Shown: positions 12,056 through 23,699 of the stretch, one piece after another | Layout of the letters: each line of letters begins with the position of its first letter | Position numbering within the stretch: position 1 is the stretch's first letter | NCBI GenBank assembly: GCA_007922225.1 | Contig: ML679958.1 | Location: 54,330,838-54,394,837, forward strand | Direction: 5' to 3' | From: Emydura subglobosa | Taxonomy: Eukaryota; Chordata; Testudines; Chelidae | DNA: 64,000 bases | The notes under the pieces: generated by a model | Told to the model about the DNA's origin: nothing | The model's input: only the letters and a program-made list of their open reading frames with translations | Database searches by the model: none | Made by a program: the position numbers and the translations under genes

Positions 12056-13640
12056 CGACTGGATCAAGGAAAATTTTGGTTGAAACTGATCCTTTCACTG
12101 CTAAGCTTTAGTTTAGTGGAACACAGCAACACTTCTTTATTTCTCTGAAGTGCCAAAGTTACTTTGGAAAGTTGGCTTTCCACAGTGATATACCATGGTC
12201 ATGAGTCAGCATGTGAACTGTGTTCAGCTTTGTTTAGTAGGGCTATTTGTCAGCATTCATACGTTTAAGATGAATAATCTGATTTCTCTCTTCTGTGTAA
12301 AAATAAAGGACCAGATTCACCAGCAGTCTTTGCAGTCTTTGCACCAGTAGACTCTGCACAATCCAGCAATGCAAAGCAGCTGCAGACACTGGTTTCATGG
12401 CTAATTGAGCTAGATTTATGAGTGTGTTGCATTACTAGAATAAAGGAAAGCAACTAGAGTAAACTGGTGAAACAGTCCCAAAATTCCAATCCTTTGGATT
12501 TGCTGCATAAAATTACAATTGGGTACAACAATGTAAGAAAACTGAGATATTAAATTTTGGAAAAAAGGCAGTGAGTGAAAACCAAGCTGCGTTGATGTCA
12601 TTGGGTGTTTTGCCATTGACTGTATGTTTATGATTTTCAAAGACTCAGAGATTTTAGTCCGAATTTCTCCCTTTGCCAGAATCCATTAAAAAACTAAAAA
12701 ATACCAGTTATTGCCAAGTCAATCAGGTTATTATATATTCAATTCCTAAGGTATGTGAGTATTCTTTTGCTAAAGAGGGCTCTAAACTCTCACTGGAAGA
12801 GAAAATACATATATATCCATATATTTATATGCATAAAGCTGGAAACAAATCTCTTTGATTGCATGGTAAAACACACTGGGATATGTTACAAGTTTCCAGC
12901 AGGCACTGTGGAGACAAAAACCCACGAAATCTCAAGTCTAAGCTCAGCCAGCACCTGCTGGAACTGCTGTAGAGAGAGTAGAACCCTGAAAAATTGAGAA
13001 ATTCTCTTGAAGTCCTAATACTGTATTTCAAACAAATTGGATAGACAGGTACACACATAACAACATATACGTGTTTGTGAAGCTTGGTTTCTCTGCATGA
13101 TCCTTTCATTTTTCTTTACTTTTCTTGCTTGGCAACCAGCTGACATATACTACTGTACTATTAATTTCCTACATGACAGGTTCTTTAATAGTGTATGTTA
13201 GTATGGCTTTATCAATGTACAAATTCTAGCTTCAATAAAGGAAATATTATTTTCAAGCTCAGTGCTTTAAATATTTTTATAGAATCCCTTTTGGGATCAC
13301 TCTAGCAAAATGCTGAGCACCCCCCCCAGTCTTAAAGACTGTGTGACCATTGTGCCAGCCATCAACTTTCTTTTAAACCACAAAGACTGTGCCTTAGTGC
13401 TTCCGCTGACCATACCCTTAATTAGATAGAGCTCTTCACATCTCCAGAGTTTACTGATTCTATTTCTGGAAATGCACTGAACATTATACCTTGGTGACTG
13501 GGGATTTTTCAATCAGCAAAATGCTATCCACACTAATCTCCTGTTCTTGCATTTTTGTGTTACTTTTCTGTATATATATAATATTATTATTATTAAATTA
13601 TTTTATAATTATAAAATGCATATAATAATTTGCATGCACA
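12056..13640. other. Single-copy DNA with one diverged MITE
   Basis: No gene seen. The only repeat I recognise is the one annotated at 12305-12415. Confidence 0.5.
12305..12415. repeat. Diverged copy of the 'CCAGATTCA' palindromic MITE
   Basis: It begins GGACCAGATTCACCAGCAGT and later carries GCAAAGCAGCTGCAGACACT followed by GGTTTCATGGC. These are the same terminal and internal words as the better preserved copy at 17629-17780. It is more degraded. Confidence 0.4.
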
Positions 13641-13703
13641 TTAATCCTTGTATTTCTTTCAATTTATATATATATCCCAAATTGAAAGAAATACAAGGAC
13701 TAA
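13641..13703. repeat. Near-perfect 25-bp inverted repeat (hairpin)
   Basis: The arms at 13641-13665 and 13679-13703 match at 24 of 25 positions as reverse complements, separated by a 13-base loop of TA repeats and CCC. Weaker complementarity extends about 20-35 bases further on each side (GCATGC-type words). It sits in a very AT-rich block (13570-13760). It may be the core of a MITE or a hairpin-prone repeat; no family is recognised. Confidence 0.8.
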
Positions 13704-14639
13704 TTGAGCATGGAATTTAATATATCTGGTTTCATTATGACACAAATATATATTAAGGAGAGGAAAAATATTTTGTAATGATCTTAGGCACACATTTTAT
13801 GCTCACCAAAATTATCCATAGTGCTTACCAGTTCATATGCCGTGCCAAAGTATAAATAGGACATTTGTTAATAACCAGCTTAATGTCTTGTCACTCAGTG
13901 AAGTCATTTGAGCCACAACCTAATCTTTTAATTACCATTTAGACAAACCACTCTTACAAAGTATTCATAACACATACCTAATTAATCACACTGCATACAA
14001 AAATAGTCATTTGTGTGTTTGCCACGTATTACACTATTGTGCGCTTGCCAGGATATTCGTTGTTATTCAAGTGTTGTCACCTGTCACTCAAACAAATTGC
14101 TTGGTTGATAGTATGCATGGTCATTGATCTTACCTAGTGTGAAGGAGGTGACATAGTTTATGTCTTCCACAGTTATTCCCTGAATATATAAATTTTGACA
14201 AGTTGTTTTGGCCTGCTTGGAGATCACACTTGTGGCTGATCATTCCCACCCCCTTCAAAAGCAAGGTTGTCATTTTCCAGGGCAACTTTGACAGCAAGAG
14301 CATCAGTGAGTATTCCCCTCTTCTTTTCACCCATCCCCACAAATGTTGTTAGGTCATTGACCGTGCATGGGAATATGAAAATGTTTTAAATTCCAGGAAG
14401 ATACCCGTGCTGATGTTGAGAAGACCAAATGGTGTTCCTCAATAGGCATGTGTCACTTAAGACTTCAGCAACACTTATTTGTCCTTCCTGTCAGGAGTTT
14501 TACAATGGAATTTGAACAGAAGTAGTCCTTTTGTTACTCCAAAGTTTGTGCGCACAGCTAGATGTACCAAGACGCTCTAACTTCTGTGAAAACTCAATTA
14601 ATATCATTTTGAAAATGGAAAAGTTATAGGCAAAATTTT
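13704..14639. other. Single-copy AT-rich DNA, no gene seen
   Basis: No gene or repeat family recognised in this interval. Confidence 0.5.
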
Positions 14640-14915
14640 ATAAACCTGGCTGTCTAAGTTTAGACTCCAACTTTACCAGTGATCTTATTTAGAAAGTGCT
14701 GAACATCACATAACTCCTGTTGACTTCACAAGGAGCTCTTGGAAGCTCAGCACTCTTGAAAATGAGGTCACTACATTTGGGTCTGATTCACAGTTATTTA
14801 GTGCCTAAATAACTCCCAGGACAGTTTGGTGCCTAAATATGTTTGAGAATCTGGATCTTGGTACTTAAATATAGACTTAGGAACCTAACTTTAGGCACTC
14901 AGGTTTGAAAATCTT
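14640..14915. repeat. Two adjoining palindromic MITE-like repeats
   Basis: The first part (14690-14760) pairs GTGCTGAACATC with GAAGCTCAGCAC around the centre AACTCCTGTTGACTTCAC. The second (14780-14915) has the TTAGTGCCTAAATAACTCCC / GTGCCTAAATATG / CCTAACTTTAGGCACTCAGG words of the 4508 and 8625 repeats. Both are old and imperfect. Confidence 0.45.
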
Positions 14916-15279
14916 CAACTTTATACTTTAAGAATTAAATTCAATCATTTTCCTCCCAAACATTGAGCTAATAATGGGCATCCATTAAACTTTGTATGAT
15001 ACGTATTGATTTGGTGAATCTGGAATCAATAAAACAAATTGTCAAAATAACTTTAAAAACAAAACAGATCAGTTTAAAATATTATGCAAGAAAAAGTTCA
15101 AAAATTTCAAATGTCATTAAAGGAGCAAATATTGGGGCAGGTGGGAGAGCAATTTCTTGACTTTGCTGATGTGATATCAATGACTTAATCATTATTAATT
15201 TGATTATCTCAAATACAATAATTATTTGATAAATATAATTTCTAGCGGTGTAGTGAAAATAGCTTTAAAATAATAATAA

Positions 15280-17272
15280 ACTATATATAACAAATGGAAG
15301 ATGGAGAAAGCTAATAGTAATTAATATAAAACAATAGCTAAGAATTGTACAAAATGGATAAGGGAACATAAAAGACACAAGGAGACATCTATGGCCAGAG
15401 TAATTTATGACAATAAGGAGTTTTTAGAATATATTAGGAACAAAAGGAATCCTAACAATAGTATTGGGCCATTATTAAATGAAAATGGTAGAATTTTCAA
15501 TAATAAAGCAGAAAAGGCAGACATGTTCAATAATTATTTTTGCTCTGTATTTGGGGGAAAAACAGACAACATAGTCTCATCCTCCGATGATGATGAAATA
15601 TTTTCCATTCCATAGCAATGAGGAGGATGTTAAATAGCTGCTACTAAAGCTAGATATTTTTATATTAATATGTTTGGGTAATTTGCATCCAAGAGTTTCA
15701 AGACACCTTGTTGATGATCTCTCTTGACCAATAATGTTGATTTTTCAATAGGTTTTGTTGACTGTCAATAAGAATTGGAAAAAAGCTAATGTTGCATCAA
15801 TATTTTAAAAGGATAATGGGATGACCTGGGAAATTATAGGCTTGTCTGTCTGACATCAACTGAAGTGAAAATAATGGAAAAGCTGATATAGTTCTCAATT
15901 AATAAAAAATAAAAGGAGGGTAATGTAATTAATGCCAATCAATCTGGATCTATGGAAAACAGATTTTGTCAGAGTAACTTGATATCTTTTTGAGATTACA
16001 AGTTTAGTTGATAAAGGTAATAATACTGATGTAATAAATATACTTACACTTCTGTAAGGCATTTGTTATTGCACATTATTTTGATTAAGAAACTAGAACA
16101 ATACTATCAACATGGTGTATGTTAAATGGATTAAAATCTGGCTAACTGACAAGTTTCAAATATAATTGTAAATGGGGAATCATCACTGAATAGATGTGTT
16201 TCTAGTGGGTCCCACAGGGGTTAGTTCATGGCCTATTCCATTTAACATGGAAGAAAACTATATCATTATTGATAAGGTTAGCAGATGACACAAAATTCTA
16301 GGGAACAGTAAATAATGAAGAGGGAATGTCACTGATACCAAACAATCTGATTAACTGGTTTGGTAAACTAAGCACAAACAAACAATATGTATTTTAATAC
16401 TGACAAATGTAAAGTCATACATCTAAGAACAAAGAACACAGGCCAAATTTACAGGATGGAGGACTCTATTCTGGGTAGCAGTGACTTGAAAAAGACTGGT
16501 GAATAATCAGCTGAACATGAGCTCCTAGTCTGATGTTATGGCCAAAAGGGCTAATGTGATCCTTGGAGTCATAAACAGACATTATTTGACCTCTGTATTA
16601 GGCACTGGGCTGATCACTGCTGGAATACTACATCCAGTTCTGATATCCAAAATTCAAGAAAAATGTTGATAAATTGGAGAGGGTTCAGAGAAGAGCCACA
16701 GGATGATTAAAGGGTTAGAGAATATGTAATATAGTGATTGATAAATTAAATAGACACAAGGGGCTCAATCTAAGACAAGATTAAGAGGTGACAGTGTATA
16801 AGTACCTACATGGGGAACATAAATTTGATAATAGAGAGCTCTTCAATATAGCAAAGATGTAACATGATCCTATGTCTGAAAATTAAAGCTAGACAAATTC
16901 AGACTAGACATAAGATACACACATTTAACAGTTCCAGAGGGGTAGCCATGTTAGTCTGTTTTCAGCAAAACAGCGAGAGTTCTGTGGCACCTTAAAGACT
17001 AACATATCTATTTGGGCATAAGCTTTCGTGGGCAGAAACCCACTTTGTCAGATGCAATGACTTTTTTAACAGTGAGCCATTGGAACATTTTAAGAAGGGT
17101 TATGATGGATTCTCCATTGCTCGAAATTTTTAAAACCAAGATTGTATGTTTTTTTCTAAAAAATATGCTCTAATGCAAACAGTAAGTTAGGGAAGTTCTA
17201 TGGCCTGTGTTATACAGGAGGCCAGACTAAATTATCGCAACAATTCCTCTGGCTTTGAATTCTAGGACTCAA
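15280..17272 (+). mobile_element. CR1 LINE ORF2 remnant with 3' end, pseudogene
   Basis: This is a CR1-clade non-LTR retrotransposon truncated at the 5' side. At 15391-15612 the frame reads the linker between endonuclease and reverse transcriptase (GPLLNENGRI, NNYFCSVFGGK). Further on are fingers/palm pieces (about 15830-15890), VPQG-like sequence at 16210, and a preserved active-site LADDTKF near 16280. About 16495-16570 matches the conserved thumb region, and 17074-17272 is the typical CR1 3' untranslated end. Many stops and frameshifts break it, so it is dead. A 132-bp foreign segment (16933-17064) interrupts it. Confidence 0.85.
16933..17064 (+). mobile_element. Short interspersed element inserted in CR1, with TSD
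   Basis: The segment starts TCCAGAGGGGTAGCCATG and contains TTAGTCTG, GTGGCACCTTAAAGACTAAC and ATAAGCTTTCGTGGGC, the hallmark words of a very common turtle/crocodilian short repeat whose superfamily I will not name with confidence. It is bounded by TTTAACAGT at both sides (16924-16932 and 17065-17073). If it is removed with one copy of the duplication, the CR1 sequence reads through. It is therefore a younger insertion into an older CR1. Confidence 0.8.
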
Positions 17273-17506
17273 ACAGTACTACATTGCTAACAGTTAACAG
17301 ACCAATATCATTAACTATTATCATACTGTATACAGTCCAAATGACAGTATAATAAGCCATAGTTCTACATAAAAAGACAAGTGGCCTGATTCTCTACTGC
17401 TCTGCATCTGTTGTAGTCATAAGTGGGTGGAGAATTCTGATATGGTTGCATTTTAAATCTACCTTGCATTCAATTTGCAATTTGTAAATGATCAAAAAGA
17501 TAGAAG

Positions 17507-17600
17507 GCAGAGGAAAAGGAAGCCCCAGGTCTCTGCTGTGAAGATTTTACAGTCTAAACATACAGACAAGCGTAAGAAGGAAAGTCTGTTAGTCACAGAC
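17507..17600 (-). repeat. Fragment of the ancient SINE/LINE-tail repeat
   Basis: It contains AAGATTTTACAGTCTAAACA followed by CAGACAAG, which is the antisense reading of the region 5' to the cassette seen at 40055-40170. The copy is partial and diverged, so the call is tentative. Confidence 0.35.
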
Positions 17601-17628
17601 CTATGATTGTTCAGATTTGAAACCAGGG

Positions 17629-17780
17629 GCCAGATTCATCAGTATAGTCTGGCTGCTTTGTGCCATTCCAGTGATTTAGGGTAACCATAAACCCAACTGC
17701 CTGGGTAAACCAGTTTTATGCCTTCTTTACCATTACATATTTGGAGCAAAGCAGCCAGAGTATAATGGTGAATATGGCTC
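17629..17780. mobile_element. MITE with about 34-bp terminal inverted repeats
   Basis: The left end reads GGCCAGATTCATCAGTATAG then TCTGGCTGCTTTG. The right end, reverse complemented, reads GAGCCATATTCACCATTATA then CTCTGGCTGCTTTG. Roughly 27 of 34 positions pair, with about 80 bp between the arms and no coding capacity. This fits a nonautonomous DNA transposon. A degraded relative lies at 12305-12415. Confidence 0.7.
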
Positions 17781-20375
17781 GATTGATCTGTACATTAAGT
17801 AACCTATTTTACATGTGTTATCATAAAGAAAAACAATGATTAAAGAACCACCCTGTCTGTTCTTACATATGAATGAAATTTGAGTTTACTTCACTCAGTT
17901 AACCGTATGTAATTTCCCACACAAATCCTACAGAAATCACACAGCTTATTGAATCTTCATTAAATCTCATTTGAGTGTTAGAGTGCCAGGTTAATTGTAC
18001 ATCTCTTTCAATAGTGTACTGAAGGATCTTGTCATTATTAACCAAAGACTGCATTTAAGCCAATGTAAACAAGTCTGTATAAGATCTCTGGAAGTAAAAC
18101 TATTTAAAATGCATCTCCTTTAAGGGAAAGAAAAATAATGAAGACCTAGATAATTTTAGAAGTCACATTTCAAGACATGTCATTATCATAAAACCCTTTC
18201 CTATAACATTTACACAAAGCAAGTTCATTATTCTACACAAAACCCTTTAAAATTCATTAAAAGATGGCTTTTCCTGCACCAGCATGGACCTATATAGTGC
18301 CTTCTCCTCTCCAGTCACCTGAGGGGGATGGGTCAGTGTCCCCATGCTGACCTACTTGCAGCTACTGCAGAAAGTCACTGCTTGGCTCTCTTGTCCCCTC
18401 TTGTCCCTAAAGGGGCACACAACTTTTCCAACGAGCCAGACGATGACCTCCACCACTTAATGTGTGGTGAGGTCATTATAATATTCAGAGGAAGAATAGT
18501 ATGAAGAGGATCTGTTCAGTATGCAATTGTTAAATCAACAAAAGGAGAGTCTGTTTTTGTCACAACAGGGTGTTCTTGTTTGGGATAGGCTCTGCAAACC
18601 CATGGATGGTTCAGGTTCAGATTCATGATCAATATGAATGAGAAAAATAGTTCAGGTGACACCTTTACCCTATTCAGTTCTTGACATCAAGCAAGAAAAA
18701 ATGTCTTGTGACTAGCTTAAGTACTTCTTCTCTTATTTTTGGGTAAAACAGGGGCGAAAAGTTAAAAAAAACAACAACGAAGACCGCTTCCACCACCATT
18801 GTAAAATATATATATGAGAATGCATGCAAAAAATCTCCTGTTTATGTTACTCAAAGTATGTCCAAGAGCTTATTATGGGTGATCTCACATAAACTCTAAA
18901 GCACTTAAAATTGTGAACTTATCAAAAGTGTCTAAATTTAGAGAGTCCCCCACCAGGCCCCAACACTTCTTAAACAACAACAGCAGGCCCCATGACAGAG
19001 ATGTCTGTTGCTACAAACCCAACCTTGATCCCAGCTGGCCCTGTTTTCTCTTTCCAAACTACTATTCACTTCTGGAAGAGGTATAGTGGCCTGTTTTTCC
19101 CCTTTGGGGTCTGTGGAGACAGTCAGGAGACCTGCACATTCCTATGGCAATATTGAGGGTGGAGATGGGGAAGCAGTTCCCCTATAGAGCCTGGTCCTCA
19201 GATGAAATGAATTGGCATCACTCCATTGAAGTCAGTGGAGATATATTAATTTACACTAGTTGAGGATCTTGTTCTTTGTATCTTTGGGAAGCAGATGGTA
19301 GTCCTGCTCTTCTTTCTAGTAGATTCAGAGGAGCTTTCAGCTTCCTAACTTTCATGCTTTGAAACACATTTCAGCCAGCTGTTTCACTTAAAAGGGCAAT
19401 GGGCATTTCTCATCTTTCTCCAAGATCGGAGGGAACTCTCCCTTTACTTATCCATAATGGGGTTTTTGATCGTGTGCATGTTTCCTAGATGTTCTCATCT
19501 GGTCTCAAATTTTACATTCTGGATAACAGGGAATAATATATGTATTATATTTGAGCTGTTGACTTACTGATTGTGTGCATTTTTCCCTAAAGACATCCTG
19601 ATCTGGTTCTGATTATAATTGATAAATTGGTTTTAGCAATTATCATTTACAAATTTCTCATTAAATCATGTTGGGTTAGCATATGGGGTCCCACAGTAAT
19701 CTATAATCCATGGAGTAGATTACTCATATTGAACTATTGGTTTTCGATATATCTCCTTTGTCTATAAGATTGGGGTTGTAAAGACTTCCAGACGAAGAAA
19801 GTGTACAAATGGCCACCTGTAAAACTGGTATGAAAATCTTTTCAGACTTTCATTGTGGACACGGATATTTTATGATTGTATATGTCTTTTCTAATATTAC
19901 CTGCTTTATTGCACTTTATGTTACAACATTTGATGGCTAGGTGTCTATTAAGTATACATATCACACTGATTGCTATGATTAAACCATGAAAATTGACTTT
20001 TTCTTTTGTATTGAGATTTTTAAAATATACATAACTGACTACAATGGCAGACACATTACAGCCAAAATAGCTACAAGATCATTTCCACAGTCTAGACAAT
20101 AATGGACACTATGTTACAGAAATAATCAGTGAGGTCTTTAATTCCTTCACTGCTATGTTCTACTGTGTTATACGATAGGGAACAAACATCCGTTGATAGC
20201 AAGATATACTAGATGAGCTACTTTGGCCAATTATGAACATTTTATTAATCTGTTCTGTGGTGGACTACAAAGAGATTCCTTCTAAGGGCTCACTTTCTAA
20301 TGGAATGATGTATCAGGACCATGAGGAAACACAGATGATGATTTGCCTCCTTTTAATTGGAATATTAGCAATGAA
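17781..20375. other. Single-copy DNA; small repeats only
   Basis: No gene seen. Inside are a palindromic repeat at 19192-19275 (core CTCCATTGAAGTCAGTGGAG) and a weak internal duplication about 100 bp apart at 19468 and 19568 (GATCGTGTGCATG and GATTGTGTGCAT). The GC-richer block at 18290-18440 is unclassified. Confidence 0.5.
19192..19275. repeat. Palindromic 'CATTGAAGTCAGTGG' MITE relic
   Basis: Left arm CCTCAGATGAAATG and right arm AATTTACACTAGTTGAGG flank the perfect centre CTCCATTGAAGTCAGTGGAG. The whole block folds on itself. It belongs with the related palindromes at 37436-37512 and 61240-61345. Confidence 0.5.
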
Positions 20376-21173
20376 GGGCTAGATCCACAAGAAGGACTTA
20401 GACACTGTAACACTTAGCCTAACATTTAGGTGCCCTGCCACCTATTGGAATCCTCAGTCCTGAGTTAAGTGCCTAACTCTCCCCATCAATTGTACAGGTG
20501 CCTAAGAATGGGATCCACAAAAGCCAGCCAGATGAACAGGAAACCGTCTAAGCTAGTGAATAGGAAATGTCAAGGTGAGGCGACACCCCACTTAGTTGCC
20601 TAAATCCAGGATGGAGTGATGTGCCTCCCACTCGATTTAAGTGAATAATCCCTTCCTGTCGCATCTCCCTGGTGAGTGACCTAACTCTGGGGTTATGAGA
20701 TATTCCAGGGTGGCTTGCTCTCAGACTTTCCTGTTGAAGCTGTTCCTCCTTGTATGAAATGCTTAAGAGTCAGTGGATCAGAGAAAGAGTGAGAATGACG
20801 CAGTAGCCCAGTGGCACGGATCCTCATTTAGCAGACCCTGCTCCGCATCAGGAAGAGGGGCCATTTGAACCTGTGTCTCCCACATCTGGAGCTAGTACTT
20901 GGCTAAAAGTTATGAGCATGGAGGAAAATCTCATCCTGCTGTGTTATGCGACAGATGGGACAATGTGTTGTTGAAGGATCTTGCTAGACCTAAGGCTTGA
21001 ACTAGGGCACCTGGCTGTCAGGATGTAGGTAGTGGGTGTATGTCCTCTGGCAGATATTTAGTTGCCTAAGTAACCTTATTGGTGGAAACTTAGACAAGCA
21101 CAGGCATTTTTAAGGATCTAAATTATGGATTTAGGATCCTAAAGTGGCAGGTAGGTATGTAAATCCTTAGCCC
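20376..21173. mobile_element. TIR DNA transposon with tRNA-like modules, about 0.8 kb
   Basis: It starts GGGCTAGATCCACAAGAAGG and ends with a decayed inverted counterpart (GTAAATCCTTAGCCC). Subterminal GTGCCTAA/TTAGGCAC words occur at both ends. Inside, 20790-20930 carries a segment like a tRNA A box (GTAGCCCAGTGG) and a B-box-like stretch in the opposite direction (TTTGAACCTGTGTCTCCCAC). The same layout appears in the split copy at 46440-46768 and 48680-49334. No transposase is visible. Confidence 0.6.
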
Positions 21174-21719
21174 AAATTGGTTGAATCAGATGAAAGCATG
21201 CAATCATGATAGCATATTTTCAAAGTGAAAAATCCTGACAAATAACATCTAATGATCAAAAATATAAACAAATAAATAATTAAATATAAAAAATAAGTAG
21301 GAAAAATGGACCAATTATGGATTTTAGTGGACAGGATAAGAAAAACCACCTGAAAAATCACCAAACCAAACAAATCTTAATATACTATTCCATGAATATG
21401 CATTTCAGGTAAATTATGGTAAAATCGAAAGAGTTGGCTGACTTCATCACCAGATACAGCCAAGTGATTCCATTCATACTGGAAGAGTAGAAACTGTAAC
21501 TTTCAGACAAAAATAAATAAACAAAAGGAGCATCACTTCATAGACACCAGAGTGCAAGGGCAGAAACACTTCACAGAAGATTCAGAACAGAATAAAAACG
21601 AATCCCCTAATCTTGCTCCACACATGCTGTTTTTCCCTGAAATTGATGTTTTTTGATTACACTGTTAAAAATTTAACATTTCCAGATTAAAACATTTTCC
21701 ATCTTTATTATTGTAGTAG
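21174..21719. other. AT-rich single-copy DNA, no gene seen
   Basis: No reading frame or repeat family is recognised here. The last bases (AGTAG at 21715-21719) form the left target duplication of the following LTR. Confidence 0.5.
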
Positions 21720-22922
21720 TATAATGGGTTCCCACAGGATGCAGGCTGACAGCTGTGGAACCACTGTGCCCCCTTAACCTTCCAGCCTGGGCTGAGTCCC
21801 AAAAATACCTCACTGGTGACAAACAGTGGACACATCCGGACACTGATCTCACCTAATGCAAGAGCTGGGGCAGCTCCGCACCTAGCTAGATGGCAGGAAT
21901 GTTTACCTGAGCTGTCTCTGTGATTCAGTCAACAAGCATGCTTACATAGACATTCACAGGCAGGCACACACCCAGTTGAGGTACATGAATGTTTTCTCTA
22001 GCCACTCATGAACCAACAATAGATAGAGGCACCAGCCAACTCCCACCTGCTTTTCAGCACTGTAACCCAGAATCATACCATCTTGCTCTGGCCAGAATAA
22101 ATTCATTATTTAGTCTGCCCTCCCTCAATGTGGAGAGAACATGCACAAGAACTTGTCCACTGAGCTGAGATTCCCCAAACACTCCAACAAAGACACACTG
22201 TTTTGGTAAAATTATAAAACAGATTTATTAACTACGGACAGATAGATTTTAATTGATTATAAGTGGTAAGCATAAAAGGTCAGAGATAGTTACCAAAGAG
22301 ATAAAAAATAACTTTCCTTGATTTAAATCCTGTTCAGTTGGTAGAATTTAGATTGCAATGTCTCACCCTGACAGATGATACAAGCAGGCTACAAATTCTT
22401 GAGACACAGGCTGCATCAGCTTTGCAGCCTGGGATCCTCTCACCCATTCAAAGTCCTTAGTCTTCCAGACGTTCCTTCAGGTTTTGAGGTGTGTGGGAGT
22501 GAGGACAAGTGATGATGTCACTCTCCCTCTTTTATAGATTCTTCCAACTTGGGATATATCTATACATCCGACATGGGGGGCACTCTCATTAGTCAAGCAA
22601 TCTCTATTGTGTACATGCTTCTTCTGTGAAGTCTTTTGGGGTGGCTATTGGGAGACGAATCATCAGCATGTCTGGCTACTCCATTGTTGTACCTGAAAAG
22701 CTGGTTATGGGTGTTTTCTACCTCACAACATCTTTCAGTAGCAAAACTCATAGCAAAACTTCATAACTTCACATACAATCCAACAGGATTTTAGTGTACA
22801 ACAGATCAAGACTTTTAAAATGATACCTCACAAAGAATATTTTGTACAAAACATATCATAATTATATGACAGTGGGCAATAAGGGGATTCTTGGGTGTTG
22901 CTTTGAGACACATAGTGTCACA
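21720..22922 (-). mobile_element. Solo LTR, 1.2 kb, with 5-bp target-site duplication
   Basis: On the minus strand it begins TGTGACAC at 22922. A TATA box (TATAAAAG) lies at 22536-22529 and a polyadenylation signal (AATAAA) at 22229-22224, about 300 bases downstream. It ends at 21720 with ATTATA, possibly a decayed ...CA end. AGTAG flanks both sides (21715-21719 and 22923-22927). Promoter, poly(A) signal and duplication in the right order support a complete solo LTR formed by recombination between two LTRs. A 5-bp duplication fits Gypsy or some endogenous retroviruses; the family is unassigned. Confidence 0.7.
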
Positions 22923-23080
22923 AGTAGACAATAAGAATGGAAGCAAAGCATGCAATAGGAAAGCCTTCCTTGGAAAATGACAAAGGGATAATTGAATAAA
23001 TTCCAAGCATTTAGTTTTGGAATATCTTCTCTGCAGCTGCCAAAGTGATCATCATTATGCAATCAGTCATATTTTAAATT

Positions 23081-23699
23081 AGAGAGACAAAGTGGGTGAG
23101 GTAATAGTCTTACCAGGGATTTTACTGAACCCAAATCTCTTGGTAACTTTACTCTTTGTGAGGTGGTGGTAGGAAATAAATCAATAGCTTGTTCATCAAA
23201 CAAACAAACAAACAATACTGAGCAGAAGTAAAGTGAAGGGTGAAGTTTTCCAGCCAGTCAAGCATTTGTCAAGAATTTTCCTTTAGTTAACCAGATATAT
23301 TTCCCATAGCAATAGTTAACTATTGCCAGACTTTCCATCTTGCAAAACCACATGCTTCAGAAAAAAAGCTCAAATTAAAAGGGCACAGCGTCATGTTTAC
23401 TCCTCATGGTCATTCACTTCCCCCTCCTCTCCTGGTCTGTTAGTTGTGCTAAGGTCTCAGAAAATGGCATCCCTTTAGCTGCTTTCAGCAATAAGCATAA
23501 CAATTGCTATTCCAGCTGCAGACAGTGATCTAGGCGTGTTACTGGGTTCTGAGCTATCAAAATTTTCCCCCTCCTACAATATCTTTTGCTTAAACAACTT
23601 CTGTTAGTGAGAGAGACAAGCTTTCAAGCTTACAGAGAACTCTCTAACTCTCTCTCACTAATATCCTGGGACCAATACAGAGACAACAATGCATACATG
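23081..23699 (+). mobile_element. Penelope-like element 3' end, partly inverted, interrupted
   Basis: The antisense head (AGAGAGACAAAGTGGGTGAG, 23081-23100, resuming at 23582 with TCTTTTGC and ACTTCTGTTAGTGAGAGAGA) joins a sense tail at about 23646 (CTCTCTCACTAATATCCTGG, then GACCAATACAGAGACAACAA). This is the 3' region of a PLE, a reverse-transcriptase retroelement related to telomerase, abundant in turtles. No GIY-YIG or RT coding part remains. The head is split by a 471-bp insertion (23107-23577). Confidence 0.65.
23107..23577. mobile_element. Unclassified 471-bp insertion in a PLE remnant
   Basis: It is bounded by AATA at 23103-23106 and 23578-23581. Removing it restores the PLE order GAGGTAATA then TCTTTT, as seen in the copy at 26862-27016. 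It starts GTCTTACCAGGG and ends CCCCCTCCTAC, with at most weak inverted ends and no TG...CA termini. It contains an (AAAC)n tract near 23198-23214. I recognise no family and no coding sequence. Confidence 0.5.

Noticed and set aside
11859..12148. Lys-Glu or Phe-Leu-Ser repeat proteins
   Set aside because: Translations of the GAAA microsatellite running through Ns.
21720..22922. Start of a full endogenous retrovirus
   Set aside because: The short duplication closes directly around the LTR and no gag, pol or env lies next to it, so it is a solo LTR.
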